From the NCBI RefSeq assembly GCF_005843925.1, contig NZ_VCBC01000004.1:124001-188000 (forward strand): 64,000 nt of DNA, written 5' to 3'. This document shows positions 26,335-36,281 of the stretch, in pieces; position 1 is the first letter of the stretch; each line of letters starts with the position of its first letter. The DNA comes from Thalassotalea litorea. Its GTDB lineage: Bacteria > Pseudomonadota > Gammaproteobacteria > Enterobacterales > Alteromonadaceae. A program made the position numbers and the translations under genes. A model generated the notes under the pieces. It saw nothing but the letters and a program-made list of their open reading frames with translations. It searched no databases and was not told the DNA's origin.

Positions 26335-27375
26335 TTATTCCGTCGCCTGAATCTTATTTAAGTAAGGTCGGGTTAACGTTGTTGCGAAAATGATGTAACC
26401 ACAAGCCATCGCAACCTGAATTAAACGGGTATAAAATTTTTCATCGGCATCAGCATTACCAAGGGTGGCAGAAGACACCAGAATAATCACCGTTGTCATC
26501 GCCATGGCATAAATAGGGGCTAATGGCCTTGCCGAGAAAATAAGCCCGCCAAAATACAAGAACAACAATAAAAACAATAAAATAAGGAAGCTGTATTGAG
26601 GTACCATCACTAGGGTGGCATAGATAAGCATGGCAAAAATACCGCCTATGCTATTGCCTAACAATAATGCTTTTGCCCCCTGAATTCCTACCAGTAAATT
26701 TGGCTTTTGCGCCAATATCGCCACAAATACCAGCACTAAAATTGCATTGCTCAAATCCAGCATTAAAAACATCGTTAATACTGGCATGATAATAATGGTG
26801 GACAGATATGCCAGCTGCAAGCGTGTTTGTTTGGGGAGGTTTCGTTCAGCCTGTGCCGCCTTTTTGGCATTCACATAGCTAGTGCCGGGCTTATCGGGAA
26901 TAAGCTCATGGGCCATCATAGTGATCACTAACGCCATTAAGCAGGAAAAGATAAACCCATAGGTAACTTCAATAACGACGGCCTGATGGAGCAATGCTAA
27001 TAGCGGAATAATAGTAAAACCGATTAACAGCATGGTGATCACAAATTCATTGCCACCACTATGGCTCCAATAGGATAACCAAAAGATAAGTAACAAACTT
27101 ACCAGCATAAATACCACAGGGAAAGGAAGTAAAAATCGGGTCACTAATATGCCCGAGGAAAACGCCACCACCACAATCAGGAATATATTTCCTAAGGTTT
27201 TGAAAGGAACTTTGGGTTTGTCCGTCGCCAGAAATTTTGATGCCAGCACAGGGCAAAGAAAGGCCAGCGGCCAGTTATAGCCAAACGCAATGGCAATCGC
27301 TGCACCTAAGCCGACGACGAGGCGTATGGTGCGAATTGTATTAACCGGGTAAGACCACAAAAACCTAGTAAACAT
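26335..27375 (-). CDS. DUF2955 inner-membrane protein (FUSC-like)
   Basis: A 346-residue polytopic protein with about ten hydrophobic segments arranged as two similar halves, fitting DUF2955 / the FUSC (aromatic acid exporter, AaeB-like) superfamily. Examples are IRLVVGLGAAIAIAFGYNWP at the start and LAYLSTIIIMPVLTMFLML in the middle, where the pattern repeats. A cytoplasmic loop (about 160-183, KKAAQAERNLPKQTR) joins the halves. The start codon overlaps the end of the HlyD gene by 11 bp, so the two products are expected to be made together and to work as an efflux pair. Substrate unknown. Confidence 0.82.
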   Translation of the reverse strand: MFTRFLWSYPVNTIRTIRLVVGLGAAIAIAFGYNWPLAFLCPVLASKFLATDKPKVPFKTLGNIFLIVVVAFSSGILVTRFLLPFPVVFMLVSLLLIFWLSYWSHSGGNEFVITMLLIGFTIIPLLALLHQAVVIEVTYGFIFSCLMALVITMMAHELIPDKPGTSYVNAKKAAQAERNLPKQTRLQLAYLSTIIIMPVLTMFLMLDLSNAILVLVFVAILAQKPNLLVGIQGAKALLLGNSIGGIFAMLIYATLVMVPQYSFLILLFLLLFLYFGGLIFSARPLAPIYAMAMTTVIILVSSATLGNADADEKFYTRLIQVAMACGYIIFATTLTRPYLNKIQATE

Positions 27376-28531
27376 AAGACATAAAAGTCGTCAGACGCAT
27401 ATACAGTTTGCCAATGCTATTAAGAACGATATTGCTACCGGTGTAGGTGATTACGTCCGCCTGACCACCTTCGCGAAGAAAGCCACGAACGTCTTCATCT
27501 TTAAAAACAATCACAACAATAAATCGTTGCGGATCTCGCATCCAGCCTTTGGGTTTTTCTGGGGTAGACAGCTCTCCAGGTTGGGTTTTATCAAAACTGA
27601 CACCGTAACCGACCGATTTAATTTGCCCTTTAAATATTTTACCTGGCGCCGAATCGAGAACAATATCTACCTCATCTCCTTCTTTAATATTACCGAGGTT
27701 GTTTTCCCGGTAAGAAGCTTCAATCCATGCCACATCGGTGGAAATAAAAGTCATGATTTTTGCACCGGCGGCGGCGAAATAGCCAACATTGACTTTGGCA
27801 TAGGAAACGACCCCATCGCTGGGGGCCATAACCTTAGTTTTAGATAGTTGTAGTCGGGCGTCTGACAATTGGGTGATAGCCGTTTGAATTGCTGGGTTGT
27901 CTTTCCCTGAAGCCCCTAACTGTTGCTTTGCCTGTTCATAAGCGGCTTGCGCATTGGCTATTTCCAGTTCCGCCTGAGTCACGGTACCGCGTGTTTCATC
28001 CGCTTGTGCCGTGGAAATGATACCTTGTTGCTCCAAGGCAAAGATCCTATCGGCATTTTCGTTTATCGTGTTTAAATTGGCCTTAGCCTTTTCCAAAATG
28101 GCCTTCGCTGAGGCAACATTGGCGGTACTGGCTCCAACATCCTGACCTGCCTGCTCTAACGCTGCTTCGGCTTTTTCAACCGCCAGTTCATAATCTCTGG
28201 GGTCTATTTCAAATAAGACGTCGCCCTTTTTGACGTGCTTATCACCGCCGACATGAATCCTCGAAATCTTCCCGGAAACTTCGGGCACAATTGGGATCAC
28301 AAAACCTCTGACCCTCGCTTGATCGGTTATTGGGGTCAAGCGATCGCTGGCGATATACCAAACAAAGTAAAGAGCCGCGATGATCAGAATAATCCGGGTT
28401 AGACGATTGGCCAGATCCGGCTTGGATTCTTCCTTATCCGCCTTTTCATCAGATGTCACATCCGTGGCTGTTTCTGCATTCGTCAAAGCCGATTTATTTT
28501 CGTTGTCGATACTGTCTTCATTACTCGTCAT
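27365..28531 (-). CDS. HlyD-family membrane fusion / secretion protein (EmrA/AaeA-like)
   Basis: A 388-residue periplasmic adaptor. An acidic cytoplasmic N-terminus (1-43) is followed by one membrane helix (about 46-62, IILIIAALYFVWYIASD). Next come the first half of a biotinyl-lipoyl-like domain (VRGFVIPIVPEVSGKISRI; KKGDVLFEIDPRDY), an alpha-helical hairpin rich in Ala/Gln/Glu (about 115-205), the second lipoyl half (APSDGVVSYAKVNVGYF) and a beta-barrel. This is the EmrA/AaeA branch. The downstream DUF2955 gene overlaps it, suggesting a two-part exporter; no outer-membrane channel is encoded nearby. Confidence 0.9.
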   Translation of the reverse strand: MTSNEDSIDNENKSALTNAETATDVTSDEKADKEESKPDLANRLTRIILIIAALYFVWYIASDRLTPITDQARVRGFVIPIVPEVSGKISRIHVGGDKHVKKGDVLFEIDPRDYELAVEKAEAALEQAGQDVGASTANVASAKAILEKAKANLNTINENADRIFALEQQGIISTAQADETRGTVTQAELEIANAQAAYEQAKQQLGASGKDNPAIQTAITQLSDARLQLSKTKVMAPSDGVVSYAKVNVGYFAAAGAKIMTFISTDVAWIEASYRENNLGNIKEGDEVDIVLDSAPGKIFKGQIKSVGYGVSFDKTQPGELSTPEKPKGWMRDPQRFIVVIVFKDEDVRGFLREGGQADVITYTGSNIVLNSIGKLYMRLTTFMSYVY

Positions 28532-28577
28532 GGACCACCTTTAAGGATTATTGTTTTTGTTTAACATATATAACGGC

Positions 28578-29702
28578 TTAGTCGGAGTAGGGTTTTTCGA
28601 TTTGTATGGTCGAATGCTGTAACCAATGCATGGTTAACTTATAGCCAAGAGACAGCACTACGGCACCGACAAATAACCCTATGATCCCCGATAGCAACAT
28701 TCCGCCGATGGCTCCCAATAAAATTACTAGCATTGGGATATCAATGCCTCGACCCAGCAACATGGGTTTTAATACCGCATCACTAAAGCTAACCAGAAGC
28801 GCCCATATCAAGAAGATAGTCGCAGGCGTTGTTGTGGTAATGGAAAAGTAATAAGCGGCGATAGGACCCAGTACCAGGAGCGGTGGAAGTTGTACGATTG
28901 CCAGAATCAAAACCAGCAGTGCCCATACACCAGCGCCGGGGATGCCGGCGACAAACATACCGATACCGGCGAGTAGTGCCTGAATGACCGCAATGCCAAG
29001 AATGCCTTGAGCGACGCTACGAATGGTGGCAACAGAATCAACAATCGCCGTTTCGCCGTTCTCTGCCATGATGCGATTAAAAACCAGACGTGATCCATAT
29101 AAGCATTTTTCATGGTTAACTAGCATCACCGCAGCAATCAGTAATGAAATGATAAATTGCAGCACCGTGCCGCCAATTCCGGCGATGGTGCTAAAGAGGG
29201 CTTCTGTGAGCGACTTGAATGCGTCGGAATGTTCAACGACAAAAGCTTCGAAGTTAGTCGATGCATGCCCCCAAATTTGATAAATTTTCTCACCGACCAG
29301 AGGCCAGGATTTAACCGCATCCGTGGGTTGTGGCACCTTAAACGTTCCTTCTTTAATGCTTTCGGAAACGGTTTGCACGCTGTCGATAGTAGATGCGGAG
29401 ATATTGATGGTCGGCACCACTAACAGTGCAAGCCCAAGGATGGCAATAATTAATGCCGCCAATTTGTTACGACCTCCCAATGCACCGCTAATCTTTGCAA
29501 AGAAAGGATATAAAGCAATGGCAATGATGCCGCCCCACAATATCAGCATAATAAACGGTCGTAGTATCGCGCTACACCAAATCAAGACAATAAAAATAGC
29601 CGCCAATTTGATTGCTGTATCTATCATCCGCCGGGTAAAACGTAAATCTTGTTCGGTCAGCTCGGGCTGATTTTCAGGCTGTTCACTTTTAGGATCTGTC
29701 AT
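28578..29702 (-). CDS. AI-2E family transporter (PerM/YdiK type)
   Basis: A 374-residue membrane protein of the AI-2E exporter superfamily (Pfam name; members include TqsA, PerM and Na+/H+ antiporters). Paired N-terminal helices (IKLAAIFIVLIWCSAILRPF, then LILWGGIIAIALYPF) are followed by a periplasmic helical region (about 100-165) and four to five C-terminal helices with the conserved IPGAGVWALLVLILAIVQLP and PMLLGRGIDIPMLVILLGAIGG. Substrate not deducible. Its start overlaps the end of the upstream ion-channel gene by 14 bp, and HlyD follows after 46 bp: one operon. Confidence 0.9.
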   Translation of the reverse strand: MTDPKSEQPENQPELTEQDLRFTRRMIDTAIKLAAIFIVLIWCSAILRPFIMLILWGGIIAIALYPFFAKISGALGGRNKLAALIIAILGLALLVVPTINISASTIDSVQTVSESIKEGTFKVPQPTDAVKSWPLVGEKIYQIWGHASTNFEAFVVEHSDAFKSLTEALFSTIAGIGGTVLQFIISLLIAAVMLVNHEKCLYGSRLVFNRIMAENGETAIVDSVATIRSVAQGILGIAVIQALLAGIGMFVAGIPGAGVWALLVLILAIVQLPPLLVLGPIAAYYFSITTTTPATIFLIWALLVSFSDAVLKPMLLGRGIDIPMLVILLGAIGGMLLSGIIGLFVGAVVLSLGYKLTMHWLQHSTIQIEKPYSD

Positions 29703-30381
29703 TGTTTTGCTCTCTATGTGAATGTGGGGCGGTCATACGGGCGCCAACCAGACTGGCCACAAGAATCGCCAGATAAAACTGGCCTACGATTGCTTCCATA
29801 TAAACCAGAAATTGTGTGATCGGGGTAGAAGGTGAAATATCACCAAAACCTAATGTTGTAATGGTTACAAATGAAAAATACATAAGATCCGGTAATAACT
29901 CATACCATTGTAAATCTGCCTCTATGCCGTTAAATGCGCTGCCAGCAAATAGTTGCATTAGCGTATACAGCAGCCCCCAAATCATTGCCATAAGTAGGTA
30001 AAGACAAATCGACCCCAGAATGTTATTCCAGGTTACGGAACCAGAAAACAGAACCTGAGTAGCGGTTTTTTTCGCCGTTATCAGGAAAAACAAAAGCATA
30101 ATGAACAGTTGTAAGAAGAGTTTATCAATACTTTCAAGGTAATAGCTTGCGAGAGAGGTTAGGATAATTACAACGGGAAAAACAAGGCCACGACGAAAAA
30201 TGTAGTTTTTGTCATGGGCCCCCCAGACCGCTACCAGTAGCGTCACCACGGTGGCAGACTGCATCAATCGCTGCATCTCTCCGGCAAAAAATTGCTGCGC
30301 AAGCGCCATCCCTGCCAGCAACATCACCAAGGCTACGATTAAAAAGATAAAATTATCCTGTTGAGAGATTTTTCTATTCAA
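29689..30381 (-). CDS. Potassium-channel-like membrane protein
   Basis: A 230-residue protein with about six hydrophobic segments, the last two flanking a pore loop. The selectivity-filter-like sequence TTLGFGD is at residues 175-181, followed by ISPSTPITQFLVYMEAIVGQFYLAI, the usual inner helix of the two-helix ion-channel family (Ion_trans_2). There is no RCK/TrkA-N regulatory domain; the C-terminus is a short charged tail. The filter has Leu-Gly-Phe-Gly where classic K+ channels have Val/Ile-Gly-Tyr-Gly, a variation seen in bacterial homologues. First gene of the minus-strand operon, overlapping the AI-2E gene. Confidence 0.85.
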   Translation of the reverse strand: MNRKISQQDNFIFLIVALVMLLAGMALAQQFFAGEMQRLMQSATVVTLLVAVWGAHDKNYIFRRGLVFPVVIILTSLASYYLESIDKLFLQLFIMLLFFLITAKKTATQVLFSGSVTWNNILGSICLYLLMAMIWGLLYTLMQLFAGSAFNGIEADLQWYELLPDLMYFSFVTITTLGFGDISPSTPITQFLVYMEAIVGQFYLAILVASLVGARMTAPHSHREQNNDRS

Positions 30382-30568
30382 ATCAGAAGCCTGAAGGTAG
30401 TCAAAATGCCATCCTTTAAAATTAGTAGAAAACTCGATAAATTCCCAGTTTCAAAGGCGTTTACTGGTTGTTTTTGCGAAACTTAATTGCTAAAAATAAG
30501 GGTTAGAGATCGCCAAGTGCTATTCTTGGTATTTATAGTGGATATAACTCACATTTTTGGATATTGGG

Positions 30569-30597
30569 TTCAGTTTAAAGGCTGATTCACGTATAAT
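30569..30597 (+). promoter_or_regulatory. Probable acnB promoter
   Basis: Exact TATAAT (30592-30597) with a weak -35 (ttcagt) at 17-bp spacing. A small hairpin cccctg/cagggg (30615-30633) lies in the leader before a good Shine-Dalgarno (agagga) and the GTG start. Confidence 0.5.
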
Positions 30598-30666
30598 GCG
30601 GCCAGCTTAAAAAGCCCCTGAAACAAGCAGGGGTACTCCAGCATTCACAGAAAAGAGGAAAGTACT

Positions 30667-33264
30667 GTGCTTCAAGATTATCGTAAACACGTTGAAGAGC
30701 GCGCCGCTGAAGGCATCGTTCCCAAACCCCTTGATGCTGAACAAGTTTCTCAACTTGTTGAATTAATCAAAAACCCACCAGCCGGTGAAGAAGCGTTTCT
30801 TCTTGACCTGATCACAAATCGCGTTCCACCGGGTGTTGATGACGCAGCGTATGTTAAAGCTGCTTTTCTTGCTGCCATTGCAAAAGGTGAAGCGAACTCA
30901 CCGATTCTGGATGCAGCAAAAGCGACTGAATTGTTAGGTACCATGTTAGGTGGTTATAACATCCAGCCGATGATTGACTTATTAGACGATTCTGCAAATG
31001 CCGATATTGCGGCTGCTGGTTTGTCTAAAACCTTGCTAATGTTTGACGCTTTCTATGATGTACAAGAGAAGGCTAAAGCGGGTAATGCTACGGCGCAAAA
31101 AGTGATGGAATCCTGGGCGAATGCTGAATGGTTCCTGAACAAGCCAGCTGTCGCTGAAAAAATTACCGTTAAAGTATTTAAAGTCACCGGTGAAACGAAC
31201 ACTGATGACTTATCACCTGCACCGGATGCCTGGTCGCGCCCTGATATTCCGTTACACGCGAAAGCGATGTTGAAAATTGGTCGTGATGGCATCAACCCTG
31301 ATGATGATGGAACTGTTGGTCCGCTTAAACAGATCGAAGAATTGCAACAAGACGGTATTCAACTTGCCTATGTTGGCGACGTAGTTGGTACTGGTTCTTC
31401 GCGTAAATCTGCAACGAACTCGGTGCTTTGGTTTATGGGTGAAGATATTCCTCATGTACCGAACAAACGCGGTGGTGGTGTATGTCTAGGTGGTAAAATC
31501 GCGCCAATTTTCTACAACACAATGGAAGATTCGGGTGCATTACCGATTGAATTAGACGTACAAGCGATGAACATGGGTGATGTGATTGATATCTTCCCAT
31601 ACGAAGGTGTTGTAAAGCGTTCAGGCACGGATGAAGTGATTTCAACGTTTGAACTCGGCCCAGTATTGTTAGACGAAGTTCGTGCTGGTGGTCGTATTCC
31701 ATTGATCATTGGTCGTGGTTTAACCGGTCGTGCTCGTGAAGCATTAGGTTTAGGTGAAACGGAATTGTTTGCAAAACCTGTCGATGTTGCCGAGTCCAGC
31801 AAAGGTTTCACTCTGGCCCAAAAAATGGTTGGTAAAGCTTGTGGTGTTGATGGCGTTCGTGCCGGTCAATATTGTGAGCCGAAGATGACCACAGTAGGTT
31901 CTCAAGATACTACCGGTCCTATGACCCGTGACGAATTAAAAGATTTGGCATGTCTTGGCTTCTCCGCTGATTTGACCATGCAATCTTTCTGTCATACTTC
32001 GGCGTATCCTAAGCCAGTTGATGTACAGACTCACCACACCTTACCTGATTTCATTATGAATCGTGGCGGTGTATCACTGCGCCCAGGCGATGGTGTTATT
32101 CATTCATGGTTGAACCGTATGTTATTGCCTGACACGGTTGGTACTGGTGGTGATTCACACACCCGTTTCCCTCTGGGTATTTCATTCCCGGCAGGTTCTG
32201 GTCTTGTTGCATTTGCTGCAGCGACCGGCGTTATGCCTTTGGATATGCCTGAGTCGGTATTGGTTCGCTTTAAAGGCGAAATGCAGCCGGGTATCACACT
32301 ACGTGATTTGGTTCATGCTATCCCGTATTACGGTATTAAAAATGGTCTTTTGACCGTTGAGAAAGCCGGTAAGATCAACGAATTCTCAGGTCGTGTACTT
32401 GAAATTGAAGGTCTTAAAGGTTTGACCGTTGAGCAGGCATTTGAATTGTCTGATGCATCTGCTGAGCGCTCTGCTGCAGGTTGTACTATCAAGCTTGAAG
32501 AAGATGCCGTTGCGGAATATCTACAGTCTAATGTGGTTATGCTTAAATGGATGATCAGTGAAGGCTACGGTGATGTTCGCACAATCGAACGTCGTATTAA
32601 TGCGATGCAAGAGTGGTTGGATAACCCATCGCTCATGGAAGCCGACAGCGATGCTGAATATGCGCACGTAATCGAAATCGATTTAAGTGACATCAAAGAA
32701 CCTATCGTTTGTTGTCCAAATGACCCGGATGACGCAAAATTGTTATCGGATGTTGCTGGCGATAAAGTTGATGAAGTATTCATCGGTTCTTGTATGACGA
32801 ACATTGGTCACTTCCGTGCAGCGGGTAAACTACTCGAAAACTTTGGTGGTGTGTTAAATACTCGTATGTGGGTTGCCCCTCCAACGAAGATGGATCGCGA
32901 TCAGTTAACCGCCGAAGGTTACTATTCTACCTATGGTAAAGCCGGTGTTCGTATTGAAACGCCAGGTTGTTCTTTATGTATGGGTAACCAGGCTCGAGTT
33001 GCTGAAAAGTCGACCGTACTTTCTACTTCGACACGTAACTTCCCGAACCGTCTTGGTAATGGTGCTAATGTCTATCTAACTTCGGCCGAGCTTGCCGCAG
33101 TTGGTGCCATCGTGGGTCGTTTGCCTACGGTTGATGAGTACATGGAATATGCTAAGCAAATTAATGCGACAGCAGCCGATACCTATCGCTACCTGAACTT
33201 CCATCAAATGGACAGTTACACCAGCAAAGCGAAAGAAGTCGTTATTGCACAAAACGTCGCTTAA
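30667..33264 (+). CDS. acnB: Bifunctional aconitate hydratase 2 / 2-methylisocitrate dehydratase AcnB
   Basis: [4Fe-4S] enzyme that interconverts citrate and isocitrate in the TCA cycle and can act on 2-methylaconitate. 865 residues, the same as E. coli AcnB. GTG start at 30667 with agagga upstream; the N-terminus [20 protein letters not shown] matches the HEAT-like domain. The swivel domain has [19 protein letters not shown] and [13 protein letters not shown]. Cluster ligands are in [18 protein letters not shown] and CSLCMGN near the end. The yacL gene of the E. coli neighbourhood follows, here after an inserted minus-strand gene. Confidence 0.98.
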   Translation: MLQDYRKHVEERAAEGIVPKPLDAEQVSQLVELIKNPPAGEEAFLLDLITNRVPPGVDDAAYVKAAFLAAIAKGEANSPILDAAKATELLGTMLGGYNIQPMIDLLDDSANADIAAAGLSKTLLMFDAFYDVQEKAKAGNATAQKVMESWANAEWFLNKPAVAEKITVKVFKVTGETNTDDLSPAPDAWSRPDIPLHAKAMLKIGRDGINPDDDGTVGPLKQIEELQQDGIQLAYVGDVVGTGSSRKSATNSVLWFMGEDIPHVPNKRGGGVCLGGKIAPIFYNTMEDSGALPIELDVQAMNMGDVIDIFPYEGVVKRSGTDEVISTFELGPVLLDEVRAGGRIPLIIGRGLTGRAREALGLGETELFAKPVDVAESSKGFTLAQKMVGKACGVDGVRAGQYCEPKMTTVGSQDTTGPMTRDELKDLACLGFSADLTMQSFCHTSAYPKPVDVQTHHTLPDFIMNRGGVSLRPGDGVIHSWLNRMLLPDTVGTGGDSHTRFPLGISFPAGSGLVAFAAATGVMPLDMPESVLVRFKGEMQPGITLRDLVHAIPYYGIKNGLLTVEKAGKINEFSGRVLEIEGLKGLTVEQAFELSDASAERSAAGCTIKLEEDAVAEYLQSNVVMLKWMISEGYGDVRTIERRINAMQEWLDNPSLMEADSDAEYAHVIEIDLSDIKEPIVCCPNDPDDAKLLSDVAGDKVDEVFIGSCMTNIGHFRAAGKLLENFGGVLNTRMWVAPPTKMDRDQLTAEGYYSTYGKAGVRIETPGCSLCMGNQARVAEKSTVLSTSTRNFPNRLGNGANVYLTSAELAAVGAIVGRLPTVDEYMEYAKQINATAADTYRYLNFHQMDSYTSKAKEVVIAQNVA

Positions 33265-33287
33265 TTAGTTAACGCTAATTTCGCCTT

Positions 33288-33323
33288 AAAGCGAGCCTTT
33301 CTTTTCGGATTGGCTCGTTTTTG
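33288..33323 (+). terminator. Terminator after acnB
   Basis: aaagcgagcc / ggctcgttttt stem (one G-U pair) with a 14-nt inner region and a T-rich tail. Confidence 0.75.
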
Positions 33324-33338
33324 TTTAATTAGCTCAGC

Positions 33339-33530
33339 CTAAAGGCAAGGTCGCAGGTTTCAGGCCGCAGGTCTCGGAACAAGCAACAGCAGCTTTTTTC
33401 TTTGACACCTTTAGACACCTTTAGACACCTTTCGACACCGTTTTCTTTTGCACCTTTCGTCACCTTTCGACACCGTTTTCTTTTGCACCTTTCGTCACCC
33501 TTAGACACCTTCAAGCTCCGACACCCCCAA
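33339..33530 (-). repeat. Composite repeat with gacaccttta units (locus 4 of 4)
   Basis: Same head as at 26217 (aaaggc, ggtcgcaggtttcaggc, aagcaaca, gctttt) and the same three 10-bp gacaccttt units. It is then extended by two copies of a longer unit, gacaccgttttcttttgcac + ctttcgtcacc, whose inverse appears at 14.6 kb. Confidence 0.82.
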
Positions 33531-33542
33531 ACTCCCTCGCCC

Positions 33543-34331
33543 TTACCGCCGTTCCCCGACCTGTTGCATAAATTCTCGAAAGTATTTATCTTTGCGACTT
33601 TCCCCGCAGGCGCTAAAGGATGAGCTTTTGCCAAACTCATCGTTGATAAAGCTTAAGTCCGTTTCCTGATAACAGTAGCCATCGCGTTTTTCGATGGTTT
33701 CATTGCCGACAATTGTCGTGTTCTGGGCGCGAATCTGGTCCGCCGTTGGTTTAACAACGCTTATTGGAACGGAGGCAGGCAGTTGCTGAAATACCGAGTA
33801 GCCTCGTGAGCTTTGATAAGGATTATTCGTATTGTCTTGATCTTTTTGCGAACTCAACGTATCTAATCCCTTATAAGGGTTAAATACGGCCTTTCCTAGC
33901 GGTTTTCTGGCTTTAGTTTCTGTTTCTGTTGCAGTGTCTACTCTGGATTGAGTTTGGCGGTTTACCGTTTCGTCTGTCTGCGTGTTTATATTTGTCTCAG
34001 TAGTATCGGTACTTTCAAAGCCTTCAACACGTTCTACACCTTCAGTATTCTCTACAACACGGTCCTCTTTAAATTGTTTTGTTGTTCGCTTTATCGGCAC
34101 AGCGTTAGCATGGCTCGCGGCTTCCTCATGGGGAGAAACTTCCGGTTGGGGTAAGGTTTTTGAAGGAGGGTATAAGTAACTGTCTATTTTTACCGGTTTA
34201 GGCTTAATTTGCGCATTTTCAATGATAGTAACGGGTTTTGGTAACAGCAAAAAAAGAATAAGGCAGTGCAAACTCAACGCCATCGCCAACGGCACTGCAT
34301 AAGACTTAGGTATCGTTGTTACCAATTTCAT
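33543..34331 (-). CDS. Hypothetical single-pass membrane protein, TonB-like architecture
   Basis: Not recognised as a named family. Start set at the ATG at 34331 (262 residues); the open frame reaches a TTG 15 bases earlier with no better ribosome site. A short basic N-terminus precedes one membrane helix (about 10-31, AVPLAMALSLHCLILFLLLP). A Pro/Lys then Thr/Glu-rich spacer follows (about 32-140), and a C-terminal region has two conserved-looking cysteines (YCYQETDLSFINDEFG; FSACGESRKD). Helix plus extended spacer resembles TonB or ZipA-like proteins, but no TonB C-terminal domain is seen. It lies between acnB and yacL on the opposite strand. Confidence 0.6.
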   Translation of the reverse strand: MKLVTTIPKSYAVPLAMALSLHCLILFLLLPKPVTIIENAQIKPKPVKIDSYLYPPSKTLPQPEVSPHEEAASHANAVPIKRTTKQFKEDRVVENTEGVERVEGFESTDTTETNINTQTDETVNRQTQSRVDTATETETKARKPLGKAVFNPYKGLDTLSSQKDQDNTNNPYQSSRGYSVFQQLPASVPISVVKPTADQIRAQNTTIVGNETIEKRDGYCYQETDLSFINDEFGKSSSFSACGESRKDKYFREFMQQVGERR

Positions 34332-34439
34332 CCTTGAATAAACCAATAATTGATTTGTTGTTTGAGCATAAGACTACTACGTCAGTTAAAAGTTCTCGGT
34401 TAAACTATAGGAGATGGTGGTAATCGGATAAGATGATTT

Positions 34440-34850
34440 ATGGAGTACGAGTTTTACCAGGATTTTATCGATGGGAGTCCTAAAGCTAAGTTTTCTTATG
34501 GGCATGAGGTCATAGGCTTTTGGCTTGAGCAAGAAATCGGCACAAATGTCAGTAAGTTGTCAGCGTTGATCCAGCAATTGCAACAAATGATTAATGACAG
34601 GTATGGCCAATTGCAACTATCGGGCAGAGAATTTAGCTTAGACGCAGATTTTCAGGATGCGACAATTTTGGCGAATAGTCATTTGCAGGCGGGCATTGTC
34701 ACTGAAGGTAGGCATGTGGATCTTGAAGAAGGTGATGCCGAACCGTTTGAACAACAGGAATTCGACGAAAATCCGATGTTTGTCGAAGCCGAATGCGGTA
34801 GTCCGGATTTAGTGCATATGTTAATGTTATGGCAAGAGTTTTTAAGCTAA
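34440..34850 (+). CDS. yacL: UPF0231 family protein YacL
   Basis: A 136-residue protein of the UPF0231/YacL family, function unknown. It begins MEYEFYQDFIDGSPKAKFSYGHEVIGFWL, matching the E. coli YacL start (MDYEF, MGHEVVG). It is acidic overall and ends with a helical LVHMLMLWQEFL. Its position after acnB is the same as in E. coli, apart from the intervening minus-strand gene. Small, cytoplasmic, no catalytic motif visible. Confidence 0.87.
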   Translation: MEYEFYQDFIDGSPKAKFSYGHEVIGFWLEQEIGTNVSKLSALIQQLQQMINDRYGQLQLSGREFSLDADFQDATILANSHLQAGIVTEGRHVDLEEGDAEPFEQQEFDENPMFVEAECGSPDLVHMLMLWQEFLS

Positions 34851-34962
34851 ATTGGGATCCATTGGGTTAAATTATGCGTATAATTGCCTGAATCAATTAT
34901 GCCCAGCAATGCATTGAATGCTTTTAAAAAATTAAAAGTGAAATTAACAATTAGAGAACTTT

Positions 34963-36279
34963 ATGAGTAGTGTGAGTAGCGACTTCCAACAACAAAATTC
35001 CAAGACTAAATCGCAACGATCCATTTTCGTAGTCCTGGCACCGTTTATCATTGTCGCGTTTGGATTTGCTGGATGCGTAGGTTTGTCCGCCATGGCAGAA
35101 AAGCCAGAGAAAAAACCAAGTTTGGCAAAACTGCCTGTTGTTGAAGTGGCCGAGATAACCAAACAAGACGTTACCTTTACGATTCATAGTCAGGGCACAG
35201 TCATGCCACGCACCGAAACCGCGCTGATATCCGAAGTTTCAGGACAAATCACCTTTGTAGCCGACAAGATGAAAGTCGGTGGCTTCTTTAAAAAGGGTGA
35301 GGTTTTAATGGAAATCGACCCGATTACCTATCAGGTGGGTGTATTAGAAGCCCAATCTCGCTTGGATGCGGCAAAAGCCACTTTAGTGGAAGAAAAGGCT
35401 CGAGCCGATCAAGCAGAAGATGAATGGCAACTTACGGGAAAACCGTTATCTGAGGCACCGGTTTTAGCGTTGCGATTGCCGCAACTGCAAAGAGCAATGG
35501 CTGATGCGGAAGCTGCCACTGCCGATATGCAAGGCGCTCAACTCAAATTAAAGCGCACGAAAATTATTGCCCCATATGATGCGCTGATAAAAGCCAAATA
35601 TGTTGATATTGGTCAGTACGTCGGCACAGGCACGCAATTGGTTGATACCTTTGCTGTTGATTACGCCGAAGTTCGTTTACCGGTGAAACAACAAGATATA
35701 GGTTTTATCAAACTGCCAAAAGTTAACCAACAAGGCGATGCATCAAATACTGTCGTGGTATCCACGCAGCAGGGCTTGCGTACGTTAACCTGGGATTCTT
35801 ATATTTCTCGCTATGAAGGCGTTGTCAATGACCGATCCCGGGTTCATTATCTGGTCGCTCACATTGACGATCCTTACAATCTGCTAACCGAAGAACGGGA
35901 TGTTGAATTGCGAATGGGCATGTTTGTCAAGGCAAGTATTAAAGGCAAATCATACTCTGACATTACCGCCATACCGCGCAGTGCGATTCGTGGTGCCGGC
36001 CAGCTCTATTTAATTGATCCAGAGAATAGACTGAAAATCGTTACCGTCGATGTTTTGCGCTCGGACAAAGATTATGCGTATATCCAAGGCGATATTGTCG
36101 CGGGTAACCGGGTGGTTACCACACGTCTGGAAACACCGGTACAAGGAATGGAGCTACGGGTAAGTGGCGAAGAAGTCGAGCAAAACGAGGTTTCAGAACC
36201 CGCGGAAGCTGAGAAAGCTAATGACGCCCAAACCTCAAATGCGACTGAAACTCAACAAACTAGTACTCGGGTGGAATAG
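34963..36279 (+). CDS. RND efflux periplasmic adaptor (membrane fusion protein)
   Basis: A 438-residue adaptor linking an RND pump to an outer-membrane channel. The N-terminal hydrophobic segment (about 22-42, VVLAPFIIVAFGFAGCVGLS) is a membrane anchor or signal. The usual MFP order follows: lipoyl half-motif (VSGQITFVADKMKVGGFFKKGE), alpha hairpin (about 125-205), second lipoyl half (IIAPYDALIKAKYVDIGQYV), beta-barrel and membrane-proximal domain (IPRSAIRGAGQLYLID). The Glu/Gln/Thr-rich tail (about 405-438) is extra. The stop is 2 bp before the RND permease start, so the two are translationally coupled. Substrate unknown. Confidence 0.92.
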   Translation: MSSVSSDFQQQNSKTKSQRSIFVVLAPFIIVAFGFAGCVGLSAMAEKPEKKPSLAKLPVVEVAEITKQDVTFTIHSQGTVMPRTETALISEVSGQITFVADKMKVGGFFKKGEVLMEIDPITYQVGVLEAQSRLDAAKATLVEEKARADQAEDEWQLTGKPLSEAPVLALRLPQLQRAMADAEAATADMQGAQLKLKRTKIIAPYDALIKAKYVDIGQYVGTGTQLVDTFAVDYAEVRLPVKQQDIGFIKLPKVNQQGDASNTVVVSTQQGLRTLTWDSYISRYEGVVNDRSRVHYLVAHIDDPYNLLTEERDVELRMGMFVKASIKGKSYSDITAIPRSAIRGAGQLYLIDPENRLKIVTVDVLRSDKDYAYIQGDIVAGNRVVTTRLETPVQGMELRVSGEEVEQNEVSEPAEAEKANDAQTSNATETQQTSTRVE

Positions 36280-36281
36280 TA

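Noticed and set aside
33329..33640. Minus-strand open frame next to acnB
   Set aside because: It is derived from the composite repeat and overlaps the real membrane-protein gene.
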